The notes beneath the pieces were generated by a model, which worked only from the letters and a program-made list of their open reading frames with translations, did no database searches and was not told the origin of the DNA. Of a stretch of DNA of 7,062 nucleotides, positions 1-5,076 are shown in pieces (position 1 is the first letter of the stretch; every line of letters begins with the position of its first letter). The translations under genes and the position numbers were made by a program. Source of the stretch: JBBRRP01 sp038251425 (lineage in GTDB: Bacteria > Myxococcota_A > Polyangia > Polyangiales > Polyangiaceae); NCBI GenBank assembly GCA_038251425.1, contig JBBSBI010000250.1, forward strand, positions 1 through 7,062, in the 5' to 3' direction.

Positions 1-1304
1 GCTGGGTCGCCCCAGTTTGAAAGCGGCGCGCCCATCAGACTGCCAATGTTGAGCCCTAAGTTCGCGCGGGTAGCGCCCTTGAGGTCAACGCTGCGCCCCG
101 TTCTGAGTTGGCCTCCGGCCTTACCGGCTATCAACATGGGTACGGGGTGATTGGTATGAGACTCCCCATCGCCCATTTCCGAAGTCACGACCACCAGACA
201 GTTGTCGAGCATGCTTCCCGAGCCTTCGGGCGTGTCCTTGAAGCGCTTGATGACCACCGCGATCTGTGACATCAGCCACGTCTGGGCGGCGACGAGATCC
301 GGTCCTGGCGCGTGCTGCATGGCGTGGTGGTCCCTGGTACCGCCGATCCAGGTAAAGACCGTAGTGGATCCGCTGGTGAGCCACTGCAAAGAGGCCACGC
401 GAGTGGCGTCGCAGTTGATCGATTGGTAGAGAAGTTCACTCATGGCGGCGCTCACCGCTGGAACATCGGTGCCTCCTCCAAGGCTGGGCGCGCCGCACGA
501 GGCGCCCGGCGTGATGACGATTCCTGTTCCTCCGCCGCTCCCGCCTGAAACGCTCATAATTGATTTCTCGAGCCCGCGGAGCGCACTCAGGTGCTCATCC
601 AGGCGCCGCTTCTCGGCAGAGCCGACGAGGCCTTGAATGTCGGTGACCTGAGCCTTGAGCAGGTCGAGTATGCTTTGACGCTGAGCGTTGAGTGCCTGCA
701 GCTTGGCTACTGCAGCCGCGTCCGTGGGCGTAGATCCCGTGGGCGCGGGCGCCGTCGGCGCACCATTGAAAAGCCGGCTGAACATCGTCGCTGGATCCTG
801 AACCGCGGGGATCGAGACGCCGTTGGACCAAATGATGTTTGCACGATCAAAGCCGTCCTGGGGCGGACTCACCGAAGACACACCAAACTCGAGCGAGGAA
901 AACCTAGTATTTTTCCCGATGGTTTTGGCAATTGCCTGATCGAACGATGTGAGTGTCGGCGGAGTGAACGAAAAGTTGTCTTCCGAGATGCCTCGCCCAT
1001 CGCCCGTGAGGTGAACACGCACGCACCCGTGTCCGAGGTCAACACCCCCAGTTTGCGGATCGACCAGATTTTCAAGGATAAGAATATCCGAGCTGAACGG
1101 TGCGAGTGACTTCAGCATCTGGTCGTAGCTGAACACCCCCTGGTTGCTGGCCATGGACGCGCCACCCCCAAATTGGAGAATCACCAAACGCAGAGGCGCC
1201 GCTTGAGCCTCCGCCAGCGTTGCTCGAAACACCGGGGCAGCGAGAAAGCTGGCTGCGCCCAGACTCTTCAGGAGTGATCGGCGTTTGATGAGGGATTTGG
1301 ACAT
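1..1304 (-). CDS. DUF1552 family protein, Tat-exported, 3' end cut by window edge
   Basis: An open frame of 434 codons runs off the left edge. DUF1552 proteins are usually about 430-450 residues, so only a short C-terminal piece should be missing. The N-terminus has a twin-arginine signal (KRRSLLKSL, residues 7-15), a hydrophobic stretch and a likely AQA|A cleavage near residue 35. Family-like segments are VILQFGGGAS (41-50), DLGHGCVRVHLTGDG (89-103), FDQAIAKTIG followed by TRFSSLEFGV (121-142), a helical region around 200-250, DHHAMQHAPG (325-334) and TSEMGDGESHTNHPVPMLIAG (374-394). The His/Asp/Glu-rich late motifs resemble the DUF1501/sulfatase-like group, but no reaction is established. 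The start at 1304 is chosen because AAGGAAG (1318-1312) lies 7 nt upstream. An in-frame ATG at 1346 overlaps the DUF1592 stop as ATGA and would add 14 residues. The gene lies directly downstream of the DUF1592 gene in the same operon. The family call is secure; the function is unknown. Confidence 0.9.
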   Translation of the reverse strand, partial: MSKSLIKRRSLLKSLGAASFLAAPVFRATLAEAQAAPLRLVILQFGGGASMASNQGVFSYDQMLKSLAPFSSDILILENLVDPQTGGVDLGHGCVRVHLTGDGRGISEDNFSFTPPTLTSFDQAIAKTIGKNTRFSSLEFGVSSVSPPQDGFDRANIIWSNGVSIPAVQDPATMFSRLFNGAPTAPAPTGSTPTDAAAVAKLQALNAQRQSILDLLKAQVTDIQGLVGSAEKRRLDEHLSALRGLEKSIMSVSGGSGGGTGIVITPGASCGAPSLGGGTDVPAVSAAMSELLYQSINCDATRVASLQWLTSGSTTVFTWIGGTRDHHAMQHAPGPDLVAAQTWLMSQIAVVIKRFKDTPEGSGSMLDNCLVVVTSEMGDGESHTNHPVPMLIAGKAGGQLRTGRSVDLKGATRANLGLNIGSLMGAPLSNWGDP

Positions 1305-1311
1305 CGATCGG

Positions 1312-1318
1312 CTTCCTT
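1312..1318 (-). promoter_or_regulatory. Ribosome binding site of the DUF1552 gene
   Basis: On the minus strand AAGGAAG stands 7 nt before the ATG at 1304. It is the best Shine-Dalgarno-like sequence near this gene and decides between the ATG at 1304 and the in-frame ATG at 1346, which has only a weak AGGA about 11 nt upstream. Confidence 0.6.
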
Positions 1319-1342
1319 GGGACAAGGTGAGAAGTGGTTGGC

Positions 1343-3103
1343 TCATGGCACGAAGGTCCTGGTAGTGAAGCTCGCTGATTGGGTGATAGCGACCAGTACT
1401 TCGCGCACATCCATCCCCGACGCTCCGAGCTGTGTGTCGAGCGTTGCGGCAAGCTGTGTGTCGGTTGCTATGGCGTCGCGCCCGAAGGTGTAGCGCGCCG
1501 CGTGAGTGGCTGCGCACTGGCGAACCATTGCGCTAGTGGCCAGGCGTTGAGCGAGCTCAACGCCGCCGGTGTACTTTCCGTCAACATCGGTGCCCGTCAA
1601 CTCGCCGCTCGAGTCCACGGGGCGCCCATTTTCGACGGTTCGATAGGTACCGATCGCGTCGTACGCTTCGAGCCCAAAGCCAATGGGATCCATCATGCTG
1701 TGGCAACCCGAGCAGGCGGGGCTAGCCGAATGTGCGGCAAAGCGTTCACGTGTGGTCAGGTTGGGATCGGCCACGGGAGGGTCAATTTTGACGTTGGGTG
1801 GTGGCGGCGGCAGGGTTTGGCAGAGCATGCGCGTGCGGACAAATTTCCCACGCCTTATCGGGGCCGTCTCGTTGTCCTTGGCCTGCAAGGCGAGCAACAA
1901 AGGCGATGTGAGCATGCCGGCGCGATGCACAGAACTCACGTCAGTCTTGACGAGCGTGTCGCCCATGCCCGGATCGGGAACCCCATAAACAGGGGCCAAG
2001 CTGCTGTTCACGAAGGCGAACGGTGACGAAAGCAATGTCTTTACCGTGCCGTCACCCTCCCACATCACCGAGTCTACGAAGCGGGTCGCAGAGGCGTCCA
2101 TCGCGGCTCTCTGGGTCGAGGCAAAATTGGGAAACAGGCTCGCATCCTTCAGCAACTCGGTCGAATCCGAAACCAAAAACCACTGCTCCAGAAATTTCAC
2201 AATGTTCGAGTGGGCACGCGACGAAGCGAGCAACCGTCGTGCTTGGGCCTCAACTTGCGCGGGAGTGCTGAGGCCGTTGGCGTCTGCCGCCTGCATCAGC
2301 TCTGGATCGGGCTTGGAACCTATGAATAGGTAGGAAAGCTCAGAGGCAACTTCGTAGGGAGAGAGAGAGCGTTCCGCCGTGCCAGCGCCGTATTCCATAC
2401 GATAAAGCAGGGACGGCGATTGGAGCATCGCCTCGAACACGCGACGTATACCAGCGTCGTAGGTGTCCGTCGTGCGCGTGAGATCGTACACGCCGCGATA
2501 GCCTTGTTGCTCCGTTGAGGTCAGAGGCCTGCGGTGAACCTGCTTACCAAAACCGTCTATAAATGCGTTCGCGCAATCTGACTCCGCCGTAGGCGCAACG
2601 CAAGGAGCCAGCGTTGAAATGTTCGCTTCGCCGGCCAGGCGAGCGGCCATGGCGGCATATTGCTCACCTAAAACGACTGACACCGTGAGTGCAGAACTGA
2701 AATTGTTATAACCGAGCGCGCGGGTATCTGGGACCAGAGGGTCAGCGGGTGGCGCGGCCAGCCCCAAAAGATCCTGCACGGTCGTGCGATATTCGTCATT
2801 AGTCAGGCGCCGTAAGGCCGTGGGACCAGGAGCACCCGCTGGGATGATGAATGGCGGCTGAGCCCCCGTGCTAGAGGAAGCACCGCCCACGGCCGTATCG
2901 CCCACGCCGCCGGTGCCTGGGGTCCCAACCGACCCGCCGCCGCCGGAGGCGTTGTTCCCGCCTGGTGGCATGTTGGCGCTGGTAGGCCGCTGATTCTTCG
3001 AAGTCGGCGAACCTACCGAGGCCGTGCAGGCCAAGCAGAGGGCCACGGGGAGGAGCGTGGAGCCAAAGAGCTGCGTGCACGTGCGATACCGTGGCTTATC
3101 CAT
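1343..3103 (-). CDS. DUF1592/DUF1588-type haem-binding lipoprotein-like protein
   Basis: A 586-residue secreted protein. Residues 1-26 form a signal peptide ending at a probable lipidation Cys26 (LCLAC, an atypical lipobox with Cys at -3). A Gly/Ser/Thr-rich linker covers about 45-80. Domains then follow in the family's usual order: DUF1587 (about 96-118, LRRLTNDEYRTTVQDLLGL), DUF1595 (about 165-210, with VHRRPLT), DUF1592 (about 215-345), DUF1588 (about 390-490) and DUF1585 at the C-terminus (about 505-585). A CSGCH c-type haem motif is at 464-468, followed by MMDPIGFGLEAYD. CQTLPPPPPNV (428-438) is also typical of the family. The ATG at 3103 has no Shine-Dalgarno sequence: the 17 nt upstream are pyrimidine-rich. 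No better in-frame start exists before the upstream TAA. The stop overlaps an ATG of the DUF1552 frame by ATGA. Such genes pair with DUF1552 genes in Myxococcota and Planctomycetes; their substrate is not known. Confidence 0.93.
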   Translation of the reverse strand: MDKPRYRTCTQLFGSTLLPVALCLACTASVGSPTSKNQRPTSANMPPGGNNASGGGGSVGTPGTGGVGDTAVGGASSSTGAQPPFIIPAGAPGPTALRRLTNDEYRTTVQDLLGLAAPPADPLVPDTRALGYNNFSSALTVSVVLGEQYAAMAARLAGEANISTLAPCVAPTAESDCANAFIDGFGKQVHRRPLTSTEQQGYRGVYDLTRTTDTYDAGIRRVFEAMLQSPSLLYRMEYGAGTAERSLSPYEVASELSYLFIGSKPDPELMQAADANGLSTPAQVEAQARRLLASSRAHSNIVKFLEQWFLVSDSTELLKDASLFPNFASTQRAAMDASATRFVDSVMWEGDGTVKTLLSSPFAFVNSSLAPVYGVPDPGMGDTLVKTDVSSVHRAGMLTSPLLLALQAKDNETAPIRRGKFVRTRMLCQTLPPPPPNVKIDPPVADPNLTTRERFAAHSASPACSGCHSMMDPIGFGLEAYDAIGTYRTVENGRPVDSSGELTGTDVDGKYTGGVELAQRLATSAMVRQCAATHAARYTFGRDAIATDTQLAATLDTQLGASGMDVREVLVAITQSASFTTRTFVP

Positions 3104-3280
3104 ATGGAGGAGGATACGGATCGCCAGCTGGAGACGGGCGTCAAAATCCGCTGGCCTTTAGCACTCAACCCCCATTCCACACCGCCCAGAAAGAAAACTA
3201 CGCTACTGGTCAAAAACATCCTGACTGACGACGGCAAGCTCCAGCTCACTCTCAAAAACGGCAGCCGCGCTGACCGTTAG
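3104..3280 (+). CDS. Doubtful small ORF divergent from the DUF1592 gene
   Basis: ATG at 3104 opens a 58-codon frame ending in TAG at 3278-3280. The product is charged and lysine-rich in its second half (KKTTLLVKNILTDDGKLQL, residues 30-48). No family is recognised, and there is no signal peptide or membrane segment. About two thirds of third codon positions are G or C, which is compatible with coding but not decisive over 58 codons. There is no Shine-Dalgarno sequence before the ATG. The start codon is back to back with that of the divergent DUF1592 gene inside a CATATG palindrome (3101-3106). It may be a chance frame through the leader of the DUF1592 operon. Confidence 0.2.
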   Translation: MEEDTDRQLETGVKIRWPLALNPHSTPPRKKTTLLVKNILTDDGKLQLTLKNGSRADR

Positions 3281-3289
3281 GCCAGCGGA
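3147..3289. repeat. 11-bp terminal inverted repeat pair enclosing 143 bp
   Basis: TCCGCTGGCCT at 3147-3157 is the exact reverse complement of AGGCCAGCGGA at 3279-3289. Both outer edges are flanked by short A runs (AAAA at 3143-3146 and AAAAA at 3290-3294). The arrangement resembles a small non-autonomous element with a short target duplication, but A runs are low complexity and 11 bp can recur by chance. The doubtful 58-codon ORF ends within it. Confidence 0.25.
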
Positions 3290-3301
3290 AAAAACGCATC
3301 A

Positions 3302-3329
3302 TTGACCGCCTCACTTTGTGAGGTATTAT
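3302..3329 (+). promoter_or_regulatory. Predicted sigma70-type promoter of the vapBC-type operon
   Basis: TTGACC (3302-3307) and TATTAT (3324-3329) are separated by 16 nt; each matches the consensus at five of six positions. The spacer holds the first operator palindrome. Transcription would start near 3335-3337, which is downstream of the ATG at 3328. This bears on the choice of the antitoxin start codon. Confidence 0.5.
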
Positions 3330-3348
3330 GCCTCATATAGTGAGGCAT
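3309..3348. promoter_or_regulatory. Tandem palindromic operator, two CCTCA-N5-TGAGG sites
   Basis: Site 1 has arms CCTCAC and GTGAGG around TTT (3309-3323). Site 2 has 8-bp arms ATGCCTCA (3328-3335) and TGAGGCAT (3341-3348) around a 5-nt centre. Both share CCTCA-N5-TGAGG, and their centres (3316 and 3338) are 22 bp apart, close to two helical turns. Site 1 sits between the -35 and -10 boxes and site 2 at the predicted transcription start. This is the layout expected for cooperative binding by dimers of the ribbon-helix-helix antitoxin encoded immediately downstream. That this antitoxin is the binding protein is inferred; the repeats are seen directly. Confidence 0.65.
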
Positions 3349-3609
3349 GTGAGTCAAATCACGCTACGTGGTTTGGAGCCGCGGCTGCTAGCGGAAGTGC
3401 AGAAGGTTGCGCGTCGCAAGGGCGTCTCCATGAACAAGGCGGCGCTCAGTATTCTGAAACAGGGCGCTGGCATTGATGAGCCATCGGATACGACCCGCAT
3501 CGGGACAGCTGTGGATCGCTACGTGGGCAGCTGGACCAAAGCAGAGGCGCGTCAGTTCTCGAAGTCGATCCAATCTCTTGAGCAGGTTGACGAAGATCTT
3601 TGGAAATGA
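3328..3609 (+). CDS. Ribbon-helix-helix antitoxin (VapB/FitA-like)
   Basis: A 93-residue product if started at the ATG at 3328. Residues 9-45 form a ribbon-helix-helix DNA-binding fold: beta strand SQITLRGL, helix EPRLLAEVQKVARRKG, turn VS, helix MNKAALSILKQG. The C-terminal part (about 68-93, with WTKAEARQF and ending EQVDEDLWK) resembles the toxin-neutralising tail of VapB-type antitoxins. Its role is to bind and inhibit the downstream PIN toxin and, with it, to repress the operon. The start is uncertain. ATG 3328 has GAGG 4 nt upstream, but it lies in the predicted -10 box. GTG 3349, preceded by TGAGG with a 3-nt gap, would give an 86-residue protein beginning at SQITLR, which fits the fold and the promoter geometry better. 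The stop overlaps the toxin start by 4 nt. Confidence 0.87.
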   Translation: MPHIVRHVSQITLRGLEPRLLAEVQKVARRKGVSMNKAALSILKQGAGIDEPSDTTRIGTAVDRYVGSWTKAEARQFSKSIQSLEQVDEDLWK

Positions 3610-4013
3610 AGCTCCTTCTGGATACCAACGCCTACGTTGCCCTGATGAAAGGAGATGAGGCGACTGCGACTTTGGTGCGGAGCGCGGAACAGCTGGTGTT
3701 CTCCACGGTGGTGGTGGGAGAGTTGTTATTCGGTTTCAGAAATGGCAGTCGCTACGAGCGGAATGCCACTCAGCTCGACGAGTTTTTGGCGCAAGCGTGG
3801 GTCACCCTACAGTCAGTAACGAGAATTACGGCAGACCGATTCGGCAGAGTGACAGCCCAGCTTCGCAAAGCGGGCACTCCGATCCCAAGCAACGACATCT
3901 GGATCGCAGCCCAAGCCTTCGAAACCGGCGCCGATCTCGTCACTTTCGACCAGCACTTCGCCACCGTCCTCGGCCTGGTGGTCAGGATGCCTGGTAAGAG
4001 CCAAAGTGAGTAG
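3606..4013 (+). CDS. vapC: PIN-domain ribonuclease toxin (VapC-type)
   Basis: A 135-residue product, the usual VapC length. Acidic residues of the PIN metal site are visible: Asp6 in LLLDTNAYV, Glu39 in VVVGELLFGF, Asp97 in PSNDIWIAA and Asp115 in TFDQHF. VapC toxins are Mg-dependent endoribonucleases that cut tRNA or rRNA and arrest growth; the RNA target here cannot be read from the sequence. The start is ATG 3606, which overlaps the antitoxin stop as ATGA and implies translational coupling. A TTG two codons upstream (3600) is also in frame but less likely. All expected catalytic positions are intact, so the toxin is probably functional. The last residues (GKSQSE) are unlike a typical VapC end and lie right at the junction with transposase debris, so the natural C-terminus may have been altered. 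Confidence 0.92.
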   Translation: MKLLLDTNAYVALMKGDEATATLVRSAEQLVFSTVVVGELLFGFRNGSRYERNATQLDEFLAQAWVTLQSVTRITADRFGRVTAQLRKAGTPIPSNDIWIAAQAFETGADLVTFDQHFATVLGLVVRMPGKSQSE

Positions 4014-4324
4014 CTGAGCGTGGGCTCGCTCACCCACCGCCGCGCTTTCATCTGGTGCGCTATTTTGGTGTCGTCTCAAGCCACTCCAGGTTTCGATCCG
4101 AAGTCGTGCCTAAGCCACCACAGGATTCTGCCGCTTTCAAGTCGCCTCCCGCTTTGGCAAATCTTGACAGTTGTGTCCGCTGCGGCGGGCCCATGCGCTG
4201 GCTAGAAGCTGCCACCACCGTACAAGCTGCGACCTCCCTGCTCGCCAAGTTCGGCATTGCTCCTCAACCTCCTCCGACGCCACCACCGGTTTTTTTCGGG
4301 CAGCTCCGGCTCAAGTTCTGCTGA
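4010..4324 (+). pseudogene. IS91-type transposase, C-terminal remnant
   Basis: The frame opens after a TGA at 4007-4009 and runs to a TGA at 4322-4324. From about 4022 its translation matches, from memory, the C-terminal part of IS91-family (Y2) transposases: PPPRFHLVRYFGVVSSHSRFR, then EVVPKPP, a linker, a zinc-ribbon-like CVRCGGPM, a helical segment (VQAATSLLAKFGIAP) and a proline-rich tail PPPTPPPVFFGQL. The N-terminal zinc finger and the catalytic HUH and tyrosine region are absent, so it cannot transpose. Sequence resembling the family begins within about 10 nt of the VapC stop, so the breakpoint lies there. A GTG at 4055 could start an 89-residue peptide, but there is no reason to think it is expressed. 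The assignment rests on pattern recognition without a database search. Confidence 0.65.
4258..4299 (+). repeat. Direct repeat copy 1 (transposase tail)
   Basis: This 42-bp stretch begins TGCTCCTCAACC and matches 4878-4919 at 36 of 42 positions with no gaps. In both copies it encodes the proline-rich tail of the IS91-type transposase (APQPPPTPPPVFFG here, APQPLPTPPQVSFG in copy 2). The copies are 620 bp apart in the same orientation. Confidence 0.75.
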
Positions 4325-4685
4325 GCTTCTGAGGCTGGGCTTGTTGCCCTCGGGGGTGCCCTTTGAGATGCGTCTAGGGTTCTGACCACAATGAACGATT
4401 CGTCAAAACAGCCTTGAGTGGATTAACCGAGCGTTCATTATGGTCATATGCGATATCTGGTCGGTCCGATCCGCACGAGGTGCCGCCCGCGAACGTTCCA
4501 GTTCGGGAAGCGACTGAAAACATCGTGACGAAAGACGTCAGCTATCAATCCGGGGGCTGGGTCAAAAGTTTAAACTGCCGATAGCCTACGATAAGGTCGC
4601 GGACACGAAGTCGTGGGAGCAGCTGCAGAGGCTATTGCAAAAGACCTGGCCCGCCGCTTGAGTGGTCAAATCCCCTTGAGCGTCG
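4325..4685. other. Intergenic stretch without a recognisable gene
   Basis: I see no protein family here on either strand. The longest plus-strand frame I followed in its second half is a roughly 46-codon stretch ending in TGA near 4662 (contains FKLPIAYDKVAD and SWEQLQRLLQ). It has no start codon with a ribosome site and is not recognised. The only clear structure is the 64-bp imperfect inverted repeat at 4383-4446. Its position between two remnants of one transposase suggests decayed mobile DNA. Confidence 0.4.
4383..4446. repeat. Imperfect inverted repeat (15-bp arms, 34-nt centre)
   Basis: TGACCACAATGAACG (4383-4397) pairs with CGTTCATTATGGTCA (4432-4446) at 14 of 15 positions. The spacing is too long and there is no U run, so a simple terminator is unlikely. 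It could be a folded end of the neighbouring IS91-type element, a recombination site or a two-site operator. Confidence 0.5.
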
Positions 4686-4817
4686 ATGAGTGTGTGGCTC
4701 CCCAACAATCCGGTGAGCCTCGAAGCGGCGGCGAGAGAAGAAGTGGAGTCTTTTTTGGCTGCTCTCGACAACAACGACGACGACGACGTGCAGCGGCTCT
4801 ACGTCGGTCTTAGCTGA
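4686..4817 (+). CDS. Possible small acidic protein (43 aa)
   Basis: ATG 4686 to TGA 4817 encodes 43 residues beginning MSVWLPNNPVSLEAAAREE and carrying an acidic run DNNDDDD (28-34), ending VQRLYVGLS. Third codon positions are mostly G or C, and the amphipathic first half followed by an acidic patch looks more protein-like than the other frames here. The ribosome site is weak (a TTGAG about 8 nt upstream), and an in-frame TGA lies just before the start. No family is recognised. It could be a genuine small gene, a fragment of a larger acidic protein or a chance frame. The acidic run comes from a GAC/AAC triplet repeat at 4767-4787, which could also have expanded by slippage. Confidence 0.3.
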   Translation: MSVWLPNNPVSLEAAAREEVESFLAALDNNDDDDVQRLYVGLS

Positions 4818-4860
4818 GCAGATTTTGGCGCTGCCTGTGGGGAAAGTCTGGCCCCTGTAG

Positions 4861-4947
4861 CGCCCCAAGCTTGGGCTTGCTCCTCAACCCCTTCCGACGC
4901 CCCCACAGGTTTCGTTCGGACACTTGCCCGCGAAGATGCTGGAATGC
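4861..4947 (+). pseudogene. Second IS91-type transposase tail remnant
   Basis: After a TAG at 4858-4860 the frame reads PKLGLAPQPLPTPPQVSFGHL and then PAKMLEC. This is the same proline-rich tail as the remnant ending at 4324 (KFGIAPQPPPTPPPVFFGQL). Only the last 25 or so codons are present. Its own stop is lost, so the frame runs on, without interruption, into the lipoprotein gene starting at 5077. The in-frame start near 4924 is therefore very probably not the lipoprotein start. A 12-bp perfect palindrome (CCCAAGCTTGGG, 4864-4875) lies at the left edge of the homology. Confidence 0.5.
4878..4919 (+). repeat. Direct repeat copy 2 (transposase tail)
   Basis: Partner of 4258-4299: 36 of 42 positions identical, same strand, same reading frame. 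Several differences change the amino acid (P to L, P to Q, F to S), so the copies have diverged without evident selection or come from two related elements. Confidence 0.75.
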
Positions 4948-5076
4948 GTTCGTCAAAACCGCTCGATTGGCGCCACGTATGAGGCATCGGGGCGGTACGC
5001 CTCCGTACCAAGCGCTCACTGGGCAGCAGAGAAAGTGCTTGCTTGTAGTGCCGGGCGTTGCCACACTTGGCCCACT

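Noticed and set aside
1343..1346. ATG 1346 overlapping the DUF1592 stop (ATGA) as the DUF1552 start
   Set aside because: It is in frame and possible, but the ATG at 1304 has a much better ribosome site and places the twin-arginine motif near the N-terminus. Kept only as an alternative.
1379..2026. 215-codon plus-strand frame opposite the DUF1592 gene
   Set aside because: It lies wholly antisense to a well-supported gene and has no recognisable domain. Long antisense frames are expected opposite GC-rich coding sequence.
4165..4190. TTGACA-like hexamer as a promoter
   Set aside because: It lies inside the transposase remnant, and no -10 box is seen at a suitable distance.
4767..4787. GAC/AAC tract as a CRISPR-like or phase-variable repeat
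   Set aside because: It has only seven triplets with no spacers. It is in frame within a possible coding sequence, so triplet changes would not switch the frame.
4632..4868. Minus-strand 78-codon frame with a run of valines
   Set aside because: The valine run is the complement of the GAC triplet repeat. There is no family match and no ribosome site.
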